A stretch of 64,000 nucleotides of DNA, taken from NCBI RefSeq assembly GCF_026343955.1, contig NZ_JAPKNI010000001.1:124001-188000 (forward strand), written 5' to 3'. The notes under the pieces were generated by a model. The model made no database searches and was not told the origin of the DNA. It saw only the letters and a list, made by a program, of their open reading frames with translations. The stretch comes from Kaistia defluvii (GTDB taxonomy: Bacteria; Pseudomonadota; Alphaproteobacteria; Rhizobiales; Kaistiaceae). This document shows positions 45,400-54,918 of this stretch, piece by piece. How positions within the stretch are numbered: the stretch's first letter is position 1; every line of letters begins with the position of its first letter. Made by a program: the position numbers and the translations under genes.

Positions 45400-46782
45400 A
45401 TGCGTAACCAGGAAGCCGCTGAACTCTCGGGCAGGATTCGTGGACGGGTGATCGACCGCGACAGTCCCGAATACGACGAAGCCCGCAAGCTCTATAACGG
45501 AATGATCGACAAGAAGCCGCGGATGATCGCTCGCTGCAGCGACGTCGCCGATGTGATCGAGGCCGTCAACTTCGGTCGCGATCACAAATTGCTGATCGCC
45601 ATACGCGGCGGCGGCCACAATGGACCCGGTCTCGCCAGCTGCGATGATGGTCTGGTCATCGACCTGTCCCAGATGAAGGGAGTCCGGATCGATCCGGAAA
45701 CCGCGACGGTTCGGGTCGGCCCCGGCTGTACGCAGGGTGATGTCGACCACGCGACGCACGCCTTCGGCCTCGCCGTCCCGGCCGGGATCGTCTCGACCAC
45801 CGGCATTGCCGGGCTAACGCTCGGCGGCGGGACTGGCTACCTGACCCGCCAGTTCGGCCTCACCATCGACAATCTGCTCGAGGCTGACGTCGTGCTGGCC
45901 GATGGGAGCTTCGTCACCGCCAACAAATCCGAGCGACCCGACCTGTTCTGGGCCTTGCGGGGTGGCGGCGGCAATTTCGGCGTCGTGACCAGCTTCCTGT
46001 TCAAGGCCCACCCCGTGAACATGGTCTATGGCGGCCCCATCTTCTGGGATCAGAAGGACGCGGCCGACGTCATGCGGCGCTATCGCGACAAGCTGCCATC
46101 AGCGCCCGAACGGCTTGGCGCCTTCTTCGGCCTCAAGACCATGCCCTCCGCAGACCCCTTCCCGCGCGAGCATTGGGGCAAGCGCATCTGCGCGCTGATC
46201 TCCTGCTATAACGGCCCGCAGGAGGAAGGCGAGGCGGCCATGAAGCCGTTCCTCGAAGGCGTACCGCCGCCGCTCGTCAACTGGATGAGCATGATGCCCT
46301 TCCCGGCGCTGCAGAGCCTTTTCGACCCGCTGATGCCGACCGGCATGCAGTGGTACTGGAAGGGCGATTTCGTCGGCGAACTGACCGATGCGGCGATCGA
46401 CGCGCACCTCAAGCAGGCGGCGAACACCCCGAGCATGCTGTCGCTGATGCATCTCTATCCGATCGATGGCGCCGTACACCGGGTCGGCAAGGACGAGACG
46501 GCCTGGAGCGCCCGCGACGCCCGCTGGTCGATGGTGATCGCCGGCATCGACCCCAACCCGCAACAGGCCGGGCCGATCAGCCGCTGGACCAAGAGCTACT
46601 GGCAGGCGGTGCATCCGCACAACAAGGATGGCGGCTATGTGAACTTCATGATGGATGACGAAGGTGACGCCCGGCTGAAGGCGGCCTATGGCGCCAACTA
46701 CGATCGCCTGATCGCGGTGAAGTCGAAATACGACCCGGACAACCTGTTCCGGGTGAACCAGAACATCCGTCCCCTGCACTGA
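45400..46782 (+). CDS. FAD-binding oxidoreductase, BBE (berberine bridge enzyme-like) family
   Basis: The 460-residue flavoprotein has the PCMH FAD-binding domain: LIAIRGGGHNGPGLASCDDG, with the histidine after GGG a likely covalent flavin attachment site, VRVGPGCTQGDVDHATHAFG with a cysteine that could be a second link, and IAGLTLGGGTGYLTRQFGLT. The BBE C-terminal segment is YDRLIAVKSKYDPDNLFRVN. Such enzymes oxidise sugars or secondary metabolites; the substrate is unknown. GGAGG lies 7 bases before the ATG. Divergence from an exporter suggests a joint detoxification or metabolite module. Confidence 0.88.
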   Translation: MRNQEAAELSGRIRGRVIDRDSPEYDEARKLYNGMIDKKPRMIARCSDVADVIEAVNFGRDHKLLIAIRGGGHNGPGLASCDDGLVIDLSQMKGVRIDPETATVRVGPGCTQGDVDHATHAFGLAVPAGIVSTTGIAGLTLGGGTGYLTRQFGLTIDNLLEADVVLADGSFVTANKSERPDLFWALRGGGGNFGVVTSFLFKAHPVNMVYGGPIFWDQKDAADVMRRYRDKLPSAPERLGAFFGLKTMPSADPFPREHWGKRICALISCYNGPQEEGEAAMKPFLEGVPPPLVNWMSMMPFPALQSLFDPLMPTGMQWYWKGDFVGELTDAAIDAHLKQAANTPSMLSLMHLYPIDGAVHRVGKDETAWSARDARWSMVIAGIDPNPQQAGPISRWTKSYWQAVHPHNKDGGYVNFMMDDEGDARLKAAYGANYDRLIAVKSKYDPDNLFRVNQNIRPLH

Positions 46783-46836
46783 TCGACCAAGTCCGGGCGG
46801 CGCGGATAGCGCCGGGTCGCCCGGCCGACGTTCCGA

Positions 46837-48507
46837 TCAGGCGTTGCCGTGAATGAGTTGCTGGGCCGCAGCCCGCGCGGCGTCGGTGATGACGCTGCCG
46901 GCCAGCATGCGCGCGATTTCCTCGCGCCGCTCCTCGCCGAGCAGCGGCGTCACGCCGGTTGCCACGCGGTCCTCGCCGGCCACGCCATCCTTGGCGATGC
47001 GAAGGTGACTGCCGGCCCGCGCCGCAACCTGCGGCGCATGGGTGACGGAAAGCACCTGCACGCGCTCGGCCAGGCGCGCGAGCCGCCTGCCGATCGCCTC
47101 GGCCACCGCGCCACCGACGCCCGTGTCGATTTCGTCGAAGACAAGGGTCGGCGCCGAGCCGCGATCCGCCAGCGCCACCTTGATCGCCAGCAGGAAGCGC
47201 GAGAGCTCGCCACCCGAGGCGACCTTCATCATCGGTCCCGGGCGGGTGCCCGGATTGGTGCGGACGAAGAAATTGACGATATCGATGCCGGCGTCGCTGC
47301 GCTCTTCCGCATCCGTCTCGATCGAGACGATGAAGGCCGCGCGTTCGAGCTTCAGCGCCGGCAGTTCCTCCGCCACGCGCGTCTCGAGTTCTTCGGCGAC
47401 GGCGCGACGACGGGCGGACAGGGCAGCGGCCAGCGCATCATAGGTCCGGCCGGCCGCCTCGGCAGCCGCCTCCAGCGCCGCGAGCCGCTCCTCGCCCGAA
47501 TCCAGCGCGGCGAGATCCGCCACCATGCGGTCACGCAGGGCGGCGAGATTTTCCACCGCGACATCATGCTTGCGGGCCGCGCCGCGCAGCGCGAACAGGC
47601 GCTCTTCGGTGCGCTCCAGCTCCTTCGGATCGAATTCGCTGTCGCGCATCGAGCGCGTGAGGATCGTCTCCGCCTCTTCCAGCGCGTTGATGGCGCTGTC
47701 GATCGCCTCGACGACGCCGTCGAGCAGGCCGCCAGCTTGGTCGCGCTTGCGCTCCAGCCGGCGCGCGAGGCTGGCAAGGTTGGGGATCGGCGAGGTGTGG
47801 CCAGCGATCGTGTCATGCGCATCGGAGAGATCGCCCGCGATCTTCTCCGCCTGCATCATGGTGTGACGGCGCTGGGCGAGTTCCGTCTCCTCGCCGGGTT
47901 GCGGCGCGAGCTTGGAGAGTTCCTCGACCGAAGCACGGAGATAGTCGCCTTCCGACCGCGCCGAAGCGATCCGCCGGCGCAGGGCCGCGACCTCGCTCTC
48001 GGCAGCCCGCCAGGTCCGGAATGCCTCGGCGACCGCTGCGGCCTCGGGATCGAGCCCGCCAAACGCGTCGAGCAGACGGCGATGGATCGCCGGGTCGATC
48101 AGCGCGCGGTCGTCATGCTGGCCGTGGATCTCCACCAGCGACGCGCCGACGTCGCGCAGCAGCGCCACGCTGACCGGCTGGTCGTTGACGAAGGCACGGG
48201 TCCGCCCGTCGCCGGTCTGCACCCGCCGAAGGATGATGTCGCCGTCATGATCGATGGAGTTGCTGCCAAGCAGCGTGCGCGCGGGATGGCCGGACGGGAC
48301 GTCGAAGACGGCCGTCACCTGGCCCTGGCTGGCGCCCTGGCGAACCAGGGCCCCGTCCCCTCGCCCGCCAAGCGCGAGCGAGAGCGCATCGAGCAGGATC
48401 GACTTGCCCGCGCCAGTCTCGCCGGTGAGCACCGTGAGACCGCGCGAGAAGTCGATCTCGAGCCGATCGATGAGAACGATGTCGCGGATTGCGAGCGCGG
48501 CGAGCAT
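46837..48507 (-). CDS. recN: DNA repair protein RecN
   Basis: The 556-residue SMC-like ATPase handles double-strand breaks. Walker A is GETGAGKSILLDALSLALGG, the signature LSRFLLAIKVALAD and Walker B LVFDEIDTGVGG are near the C-terminus, and two coiled-coil arms of about 100 residues each lie between. The gene follows bamD by 18 bases and is probably in the lpxC-bamD-recN transcript. Confidence 0.96.
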   Translation of the reverse strand: MLAALAIRDIVLIDRLEIDFSRGLTVLTGETGAGKSILLDALSLALGGRGDGALVRQGASQGQVTAVFDVPSGHPARTLLGSNSIDHDGDIILRRVQTGDGRTRAFVNDQPVSVALLRDVGASLVEIHGQHDDRALIDPAIHRRLLDAFGGLDPEAAAVAEAFRTWRAAESEVAALRRRIASARSEGDYLRASVEELSKLAPQPGEETELAQRRHTMMQAEKIAGDLSDAHDTIAGHTSPIPNLASLARRLERKRDQAGGLLDGVVEAIDSAINALEEAETILTRSMRDSEFDPKELERTEERLFALRGAARKHDVAVENLAALRDRMVADLAALDSGEERLAALEAAAEAAGRTYDALAAALSARRRAVAEELETRVAEELPALKLERAAFIVSIETDAEERSDAGIDIVNFFVRTNPGTRPGPMMKVASGGELSRFLLAIKVALADRGSAPTLVFDEIDTGVGGAVAEAIGRRLARLAERVQVLSVTHAPQVAARAGSHLRIAKDGVAGEDRVATGVTPLLGEERREEIARMLAGSVITDAARAAAQQLIHGNA

Positions 48508-48525
48508 GGCGCGCCCTGTCCCCTG

Positions 48526-49398
48526 CTAGCCCGTGACGGAACGGAAGGCGCGGCTGATCCAGGAGCCCTTGCTCTCCGACGGCGACACACCGCCCGTCTG
48601 GAGAAGCGAATAGGCGTCCTTGTACCACTGCGAATTCGGGAAATTGTGCCCGAGAACGGCAGCGGCGGTCTGCGCTTCCGGAACGATGCCCATCGCGTAA
48701 TAGGCGGCGGTCAGGCGATAGAGCGCTTCCTCGACGTGACGGGTGTTCGCGTACTCGGTCACGACCAGCTTGAAGCGGTTGATTGCGGCCGGATATTCCT
48801 TGCGCTCGAGATAATAGCGACCGACCTGCATCTCCTTGCCGGCCAGCTGGTCGCGCGCCACGACGATCGCCTTCTGGGCGTCGTCGACATATTCGGAGGT
48901 CGGGTACTTGTCGACCACCTCCTGCATGGCGGCGATCGCCTTCTTCGTCGCATCCTGGTCGCGCGTCACTTCCGGGATCTGCTTGAAGTAGGACTGGCCG
49001 ATAATGTACTGCGCATAGCCCGCATCCGGGCTCGACGGATAGAGCGAGATGTAGCGGCGCGACGCGTTGACGGCGTCGTCATAATTGCCGAGACGGTAAT
49101 TCGTGAACGCCGTCATGATCAGCGCCTTGCGCGCCCATTCCGTATAGGGATGCTGCTGATCGACCTGCTCGAACTGCTTCGCGGCAGCCTTGAGCTTGCC
49201 ATTCTGCATCAGGGTCAGGCCCTGATTGTACATCTGGCCAGCCGGGATATCGGGCTCGTCTACAGTGTCGTCGTCCTTGGTCAGGGAGCAACCGGCCACG
49301 GCCACGAGCGCGCAAAGCGCGGCGGCACGCAGGGTGACGGAGCCGAACCGGCCAAAAGTGGCAAAGGTCGACGGGCGGATCGAGCTAACTTCGTTCAT
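48526..49398 (-). CDS. bamD: Outer-membrane assembly lipoprotein BamD
   Basis: The 290-residue lipoprotein is part of the BAM complex that inserts beta-barrel proteins. A lipobox VAGC (Cys about 37) follows an unusually long N-region. TPR-like repeats are visible: YNQGLTLMQNGKLKAAAKQF, YRLGNYDDAVNASRRYISLY, and YYLERKEYPAAINRFKLVVT. It would assemble the autotransporter encoded at 55967-58729, among others. Confidence 0.94.
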   Translation of the reverse strand: MNEVSSIRPSTFATFGRFGSVTLRAAALCALVAVAGCSLTKDDDTVDEPDIPAGQMYNQGLTLMQNGKLKAAAKQFEQVDQQHPYTEWARKALIMTAFTNYRLGNYDDAVNASRRYISLYPSSPDAGYAQYIIGQSYFKQIPEVTRDQDATKKAIAAMQEVVDKYPTSEYVDDAQKAIVVARDQLAGKEMQVGRYYLERKEYPAAINRFKLVVTEYANTRHVEEALYRLTAAYYAMGIVPEAQTAAAVLGHNFPNSQWYKDAYSLLQTGGVSPSESKGSWISRAFRSVTG

Positions 49399-49567
49399 TC
49401 ACACATCGAACCGGCGTGAGCCGGCATCGCCTCTTTCGATGGGGCAAAGCGGTGCAGCTTCTGTATCGGAAACGGCACGATGACGCCACCAGCCCTCGCA
49501 ACCCATTGCCGCAATTTCGTGGCGGAGATGCGAGGGGTGACAGAAATATCCGATCTGTGCGGAATTT

Positions 49568-49581
49568 GCTGCTTTTGCAGC
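49568..49581 (-). terminator. Short hairpin just after lpxC
   Basis: GCTGC-TTTT-GCAGC lies directly beyond the lpxC stop. The stem is only 5 bp and the downstream minus-strand sequence AAATTCC lacks a T-run, so termination is doubtful. The rest of the 49399-49581 gap holds no gene. Confidence 0.3.
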
Positions 49582-50532
49582 TTAGGACTTGTCCGGTCCA
49601 AAGGCCGCCGCGGGCAAGCGGACGGTCATCTGGTCGTGGACGATGTCGCGCTTCGGCGCCAAAGGAGCCTCGACATAGGTCCAGGCGTCCGAATCAGCCA
49701 GCAGCGTCTCGACGATCTTGGCGTTCATCCGATGGCCGCCACGATAGGAGCGGTAGGCGCCCAGGATCGGCGCGCCGGCCAGAGCCAGATCACCGACGGC
49801 GTCGAGCGTCTTGTGGCGCACGAACTCATCGGCGAAGCGGAGTCCCTCCGGATTGATCACCTTGTCGTCGCCCAGCACGACCGTGTTGTCGAGCGAGGAG
49901 CCGAGGGCAAGGCCACGCGACCAGTAGAACTCGACATCCTTCAGGAAGCCGAACGTCCGGGCACGGGCGAGATCACGGCGGAACACGGCGGGATCGAGGT
50001 CGACGACGAACGCCTGACGGCCGATCAGCGGCGATTCGAAATCGATATCGATCTCGAAGCGACGGCCATCGAACGGCAGCAATTCGGAAAAGCCGCCGGC
50101 ATGCTCAATGCGGACCGGCTTCAGAACCTTGACGAAGCGGCGCGGTGCGGAAAGCGTGACGATCTCGGTCTGGTCGATCAGGTCGACGAAGGCGGCGGCG
50201 CTGCCATCCATCATCGGCACTTCGGCGGCGTCGATCTCGACGACGACATTGTCGACACCGAGGCCGTTGAACGTCGCCAGCAGATGTTCGATCGTCGCCA
50301 CCGAGACGCCGGCAAACGCAACGGTGGTGCAGGAATCGGTGGCATGCAGGTGTTCGATCCGCGCATGGATCGGATGACCGGCGCCGGCATCGATACGGTG
50401 GAATACAATGCCCGTATCGGCCTCGGCCGGATTGAGGGACATCGCCACGGGCTTGCCGCTATGAACGCCAATTCCAGAAACCACCACGCGGTCGCGCAGA
50501 GTGGTCTGGTGCAGGCCTTGTCGTTTAGCCAT
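49582..50532 (-). CDS. lpxC: UDP-3-O-acyl-N-acetylglucosamine deacetylase
   Basis: The 316-residue zinc enzyme commits UDP-GlcNAc to lipid A synthesis. Zinc and catalytic residues lie in SVATIEHLLATFNGLGVDN (His 83), VRHKTLDAVGDLALAG (His and Asp) and SYRGGHRMN (His). The ATG at 50532 gives the family start (KRQGLHQTTLRDRVVVSGIG); the frame upstream to 50658 lacks family features. It follows ftsZ as in other alphaproteobacteria but is separated from it by a terminator. Confidence 0.96.
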   Translation of the reverse strand: MAKRQGLHQTTLRDRVVVSGIGVHSGKPVAMSLNPAEADTGIVFHRIDAGAGHPIHARIEHLHATDSCTTVAFAGVSVATIEHLLATFNGLGVDNVVVEIDAAEVPMMDGSAAAFVDLIDQTEIVTLSAPRRFVKVLKPVRIEHAGGFSELLPFDGRRFEIDIDFESPLIGRQAFVVDLDPAVFRRDLARARTFGFLKDVEFYWSRGLALGSSLDNTVVLGDDKVINPEGLRFADEFVRHKTLDAVGDLALAGAPILGAYRSYRGGHRMNAKIVETLLADSDAWTYVEAPLAPKRDIVHDQMTVRLPAAAFGPDKS

Positions 50533-50742
50533 CAAATCGCCCCGAGAGAGCTTGTCAAAATCTGCGACTGCTCTGTGGTCCGCCCCCTGCTGTTCCGCAT
50601 CTGTCTGATCCCTGGACCAGGTTAACGGCCAACCAGGAATCACCAGATTCGTCAGCATGTTGTGATGCCTAGATAGAGCGTCGACCGGGCGGTCAACAAA
50701 TCACTCTTTCTAACCTTCTGTAACGTGGCTTACGGACCCTGA

Positions 50743-50780
50743 ATAAAAGAGGCCCAGCGCTGTCTCCAGTGCCGGGCCTC
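50743..50780 (-). terminator. Rho-independent terminator of ftsZ
   Basis: On the minus strand GAGGCCC and GGGCCTC pair, with an inner GCACTG/CAGCGC extension (one mismatch) and a GAGA loop, followed by TTTTAT. This ends the dcw transcript after ftsZ, so lpxC needs its own promoter in 50533-50742. Confidence 0.83.
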
Positions 50781-50800
50781 GATCTTTCTTTTGTCGCGGC

Positions 50801-52579
50801 TTAGTTCGCCTGGCGGCGGAGGAAAGCCGGGATTTCGAGCTGGTCATCCTCGCTGCGCGGCATCACGCGACCATGCTGGTCGAGCTCTGCCTGACGCGGG
50901 CGATAGTCCGGCTGCGCCTGCTGCGGGGCACGCGGCGGCTGGGCCTGCTGCGGCTGGCGCGGGGCGGCGGCGTAGCCGGCCTGCGGCGCCTGCGGCTGGC
51001 GGACCGGCTGCTGCGGGCTGCCCTGCTGGGGCGCGCGCTGCTGCGGGGCCGGCTGCTGGCGGTTCACCTGCGGTGCGGCTTCCTCTTCCCGGCGGCCAAG
51101 ACCTACATGCGCCAGGCGGCGCAGAAGGCTCATCGGGCCGCGATCTTCCTCGACCGGCTGCTGGGGCTCAGCGCGCTGGGCCTGCATCTCGCGCTGGGCG
51201 ACGACCGGGAAGTCCTCGACCCGCGGCATCCGGGAAGCGGACGGAGCTTCGGCTGCCGGCGGGATGAAGGGCTGCGGGGCCGGAACGTGATCGTCCCGGA
51301 CGGGAGCCGGCATCATGTCGAACTCATGGTCGAGTTCGGCCTCGGCATAGGAGACGGCCGGGGGCGCCATCGGAGCGATGGTCACTCCAGGATCCCGCAC
51401 CGGATTTTGAGCCGGCGCGTGCTGCTGCACGGGAGCCTGCTGGGGTACGGCGGGGCGGAAGGCGGGAGCCTGGGGCTGCGGCGCGCGCGATTCGGTCTGG
51501 ACCGAGGGACGCGTCTGAGCCGGAGCCTGCGGAGCCGCCTGCTGGGCGGCGGCCTTCATGCGGGCAGCCATGTCCTGCGTGCGCAGGTCGCCCGGCGAGA
51601 CTTCGTCCTTGGCGTCCGACTCGATGCCGGTCGCGACGACCGACACGCGGATCACGCCCTCGAGGCTTTCCTCGAACGTCGCGCCCAGGATGATGTTCGC
51701 GTCGGGATCGACTTCCTCGCGGATACGGGTCGCGGCTTCGTCGACTTCGAACAGCGTCAGGTCACGGCCGCCGGTGATCGAGATCAGCAGGCCGCGGGCG
51801 CCGTGCATCGAGGTCTCGTCGAGCAGCGGATTGGCGATTGCCGCCTCGGCAGCCATGATCGCGCGGCGATCGCCGGAGGCTTCGCCGGTGCCCATCATCG
51901 CCTTGCCCATCTCGCGCATCACCGAACGGACGTCGGCGAAGTCGAGATTGATCAGGCCTTCCTTGACCATCAGGTCGGTGATGCAGGCGACGCCCGAATA
52001 GAGGACCTGGTCGGCCATCGCGAAGGCGTCGGCGAAGGTCGTCTTCTCGTTGGCGATACGGAACAGGTTCTGGTTCGGAATGACGATGAGCGTGTCGACG
52101 CTCTCCTGCAGTTCCTTGATGCCGGCTTCGGCAACGCGCATCCGGCGGGCACCTTCGAACTGGAAGGGCTTGGTCACCACACCGACGGTCAGTATACCGT
52201 GCGAACGGGCCGTCCGGGCGATGACCGGAGCCGCGCCCGTGCCCGTGCCGCCGCCCATGCCGGCGGTGACGAACACCATATGCGAGCCGGCGAGATGGTC
52301 GTTGATCTCGTCGATGACCTCTTCGGCGGCGGCCCGGCCGACATCCGGCATCGAACCGGCGCCGAGACCCTCGGTGACGGCGACGCCCATCTGGATCAGG
52401 CGCTCGGCGCGAGCCGACATCAGGGCCTGGCTGTCCGTGTTGGCGCACACGAACTCGACCCCTTCGAGGCCCGAGCGAATCATGTTGTTGACGGCGTTGC
52501 CACCCGCGCCGCCGACGCCAAAGACCGTGATCTTGGGCTTCAGCTCAGTAATATCCGGCATCTTCAGGTTGATCGTCAT
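50801..52579 (-). CDS. ftsZ: Cell division protein FtsZ
   Basis: The 592-residue tubulin homologue forms the division ring. The GTP-binding T4 loop is [11 protein letters not shown] (about residues 108-118), with [17 protein letters not shown] near the start and the T7 segment [12 protein letters not shown] long Gln/Pro/Ala linker of about 230 residues leads to the conserved C-terminal peptide [15 protein letters not shown] that binds FtsA. GAGG lies 6 bases before the ATG. Confidence 0.97.
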   Translation of the reverse strand: MTINLKMPDITELKPKITVFGVGGAGGNAVNNMIRSGLEGVEFVCANTDSQALMSARAERLIQMGVAVTEGLGAGSMPDVGRAAAEEVIDEINDHLAGSHMVFVTAGMGGGTGTGAAPVIARTARSHGILTVGVVTKPFQFEGARRMRVAEAGIKELQESVDTLIVIPNQNLFRIANEKTTFADAFAMADQVLYSGVACITDLMVKEGLINLDFADVRSVMREMGKAMMGTGEASGDRRAIMAAEAAIANPLLDETSMHGARGLLISITGGRDLTLFEVDEAATRIREEVDPDANIILGATFEESLEGVIRVSVVATGIESDAKDEVSPGDLRTQDMAARMKAAAQQAAPQAPAQTRPSVQTESRAPQPQAPAFRPAVPQQAPVQQHAPAQNPVRDPGVTIAPMAPPAVSYAEAELDHEFDMMPAPVRDDHVPAPQPFIPPAAEAPSASRMPRVEDFPVVAQREMQAQRAEPQQPVEEDRGPMSLLRRLAHVGLGRREEEAAPQVNRQQPAPQQRAPQQGSPQQPVRQPQAPQAGYAAAPRQPQQAQPPRAPQQAQPDYRPRQAELDQHGRVMPRSEDDQLEIPAFLRRQAN

Positions 52580-52678
52580 GGTGACCTCGTCGTCTTGACC
52601 CCTAAGCCGGTGGCGTTCCCCGACCATATTTCCGTCAAACTGAAACGCCCCGCCGCGGGCGCCCCATCTTGTTGCTTC

Positions 52679-54001
52679 TTAGAAACTTTCACGAAACCAG
52701 TGACCGAAGCGGGAGAAATACCCACCCGTTCCGGTCATGGCCAATCGATGCCCCCGCATCCCCGATACCTGCTCGATCTGCGCGACCTGCGGATAGATCA
52801 GGAGACCCACCGCGGCCGAGAAGGCCGGGCCACGCGCCGCTTCCGGCAGACCCGTTACGCCGAGCGGACGACCGAGCCGGACATTGCGGGCAAGAATCCG
52901 CCGCGCCGCCTCGGTGATCCCTGTCAACTGGCTGGCGCCGCCGGTCAGGACGATGCGCCGGCCAACCATGGTCTGGAAGCCGGAGGCATTCAGCCGGTCA
53001 CGGACGAGCTCCAGGATTTCTTCGATGCGCGCGCGGATGATGCGCGTCAGCGCCGAGCGCGGGATCTGGTTCGGCAGGTCGCGGTCGTCGTCGCCGATAG
53101 GCGGCACCGAGAGGATATCGCGATCGTCCGACACGCTCGGCAGCGCGCTGCCATGCATGGTCTTCAGCCGCTCGGCATCGTCGATCCGGGTCGACAGACC
53201 GCGCGCGATGTCGGTGGTGACATGCTGCCCGCCGATGGCGATCGCGTCGGCATGCACGAACTGTCCGTCCATGAAGACGGAGATCGTCGTGGTGCCGCCG
53301 CCGAGATCGACGCAGGCAACCCCCAGTTCCGTCTCGTCATCGACAAGCGCCGAAAGGCCGGAAGCATAGGGCGTGGCAACCATCGCCTCGACCGAGAGGT
53401 GGCAGCGGCCGATGGCGAGTTCCAGATTGCGCAGCGGCGCGTTCTCGCCGGTGACGACATGCATGTCGACGCCGAGACGCTCGCCCAGCATGCCGCGCGG
53501 ATCACGGATGCCGCCATTGCCGTCGATCGCATAGCCGATCGGCAGGGAATGGATGACCGCGCGATCCTCCGTGACGGAGTGTTCGCGACCGGCGGCCAGA
53601 ACCCGCTTGATATCCGCCTCGACCACTTCATGGCCGGCCAGGGCGACGCTGGCCGAAAACGCCTCGCTCGCCAGACGGCCACAGGAGACATTCACGATCA
53701 GCGACTCGACGGTCACGCCGGCCATGCGCTCGGCAGCATCCACGGCCAGGCGAATCGCCTGCTCGGCCTTGTCGAGATCGACGACGACGCCCGACTTGAT
53801 GCCGCGCGAACGCTGATGGCCGATGCCGAGAACCTCGACCGCATGGGTGCGGCCGGGCAGGACGTCGCCGACCTCGCGCGGCTTCAGCCGGGCGATCAGG
53901 CAGCAGATCTTCGAGGATCCGATATCGAGAATCGAGACGACCGTGCTCTTCTTGGCGGGCAGAGGACGCATGCGGCTGTCGGATGACACAAAAAGGGACA
54001 T
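52679..54001 (-). CDS. ftsA: Cell division protein FtsA
   Basis: The 440-residue actin-like ATPase tethers FtsZ to the membrane. Marks are VVSILDIGSSKICCLIARL, the phosphate segment ACVDLGGGTTTISVF, the adenosine segment IVLTGGASQLTG and a C-terminal amphipathic helix (RFGHWFRESF) for membrane contact. Its ATG shares one base with the ftsQ stop (TGATG). Confidence 0.96.
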   Translation of the reverse strand: MSLFVSSDSRMRPLPAKKSTVVSILDIGSSKICCLIARLKPREVGDVLPGRTHAVEVLGIGHQRSRGIKSGVVVDLDKAEQAIRLAVDAAERMAGVTVESLIVNVSCGRLASEAFSASVALAGHEVVEADIKRVLAAGREHSVTEDRAVIHSLPIGYAIDGNGGIRDPRGMLGERLGVDMHVVTGENAPLRNLELAIGRCHLSVEAMVATPYASGLSALVDDETELGVACVDLGGGTTTISVFMDGQFVHADAIAIGGQHVTTDIARGLSTRIDDAERLKTMHGSALPSVSDDRDILSVPPIGDDDRDLPNQIPRSALTRIIRARIEEILELVRDRLNASGFQTMVGRRIVLTGGASQLTGITEAARRILARNVRLGRPLGVTGLPEAARGPAFSAAVGLLIYPQVAQIEQVSGMRGHRLAMTGTGGYFSRFGHWFRESF

Positions 54002-54918
54002 CAGGTGCTCGCTCCCTTACGCTTGGCGAGCTTCTCGCGTTCCTTGATGGCGACCGTGCGGCGCGCGGCCGCTTCCGGCGTCATGCGCACGAACATGCGG
54101 TCGGCGAGACGGAGATCGATGCTGACGATATCCTTCGACAGCAGGCCGTCCCTGGCGTCGAGCTGGGCGACGAGGGCGAGCGCGGCCTCGGGCTTGTCCT
54201 GCGGCAGCATCAGCGTCACGCCATTGTCGAGCATCAGGTTCCAGCGGCGCTCCGAGATCAGCACGGCGGCGCGCAGGCGCGAGCGGATCGAGGAAGCGGT
54301 ATCGGCAAGCGCGATGGCCTCGCCGGCGCGCTTGTCGGCGCCCTGCCCCACGACGCGGATCAGGTCCTGGTAGTGGACCTCGGATGCGTCGCCGATGACG
54401 CGGCCGGACTCGTCGATGACCGAGACGGTCTGGTCGCGCTGCCACATGACGTAGGGCTTGCGCTCGTCGATGGTGATCTTGAGGGTCGCCGGGTAGATCT
54501 TGCGCAGGGTCGCAGTCTCGACCCAGGGCAGAGTCTCGACGCGTTCCCGCGCGGCCGCCAGGTCGAAGGTTGCCAGCGACGCCTGCGGCGGCAGCTCGAG
54601 ACGGTTCAGCACCGCGATCTCGGAGGTCTCGGTCTGGCCGGTGATGCGGACGGACTCGATCGCGAGGCCCGAAACCGAGCTCAGCCAGGTCACGGTCTCG
54701 CCGACGCGGTCGGCGGAGATGATCCCGGCAAGGCCCGTCGCCGCGAACAGCAGCGCCGTACCCTTGAGACCGGCGTGGCGCGGCACGCGCCAATCGATGC
54801 GCGAGAAGGCACGGATCCGCCGACGCAGCCAGGGCGACAGTTTCAGGCCAGCGGCCATCTCCGTTGCCGGCGCATCGCCTGCCGTTTCCCTGCCGGTTCT
54901 CGGGCTTATCTGCCGCAA
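54001..54918 (-). CDS. ftsQ: Cell division protein FtsQ
   Basis: The protein of about 305 residues bridges early and late division proteins. A cytoplasmic N-tail rich in arginine precedes one membrane helix (GLKGTALLFAATGLAGIISA), then a POTRA domain (LAIESVRITGQTETSEIAVL) and the FtsQ domain (LPWVETATLRKIYPATLKIT). The start is best placed at TTG 54918, 7 bases after GGAGG (54930-54926); another TTG at 54939 is further upstream. Either start lies inside the ddl 3' end, implying coupled translation. Confidence 0.93.
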   Translation of the reverse strand: MRQISPRTGRETAGDAPATEMAAGLKLSPWLRRRIRAFSRIDWRVPRHAGLKGTALLFAATGLAGIISADRVGETVTWLSSVSGLAIESVRITGQTETSEIAVLNRLELPPQASLATFDLAAARERVETLPWVETATLRKIYPATLKITIDERKPYVMWQRDQTVSVIDESGRVIGDASEVHYQDLIRVVGQGADKRAGEAIALADTASSIRSRLRAAVLISERRWNLMLDNGVTLMLPQDKPEAALALVAQLDARDGLLSKDIVSIDLRLADRMFVRMTPEAAARRTVAIKEREKLAKRKGAST

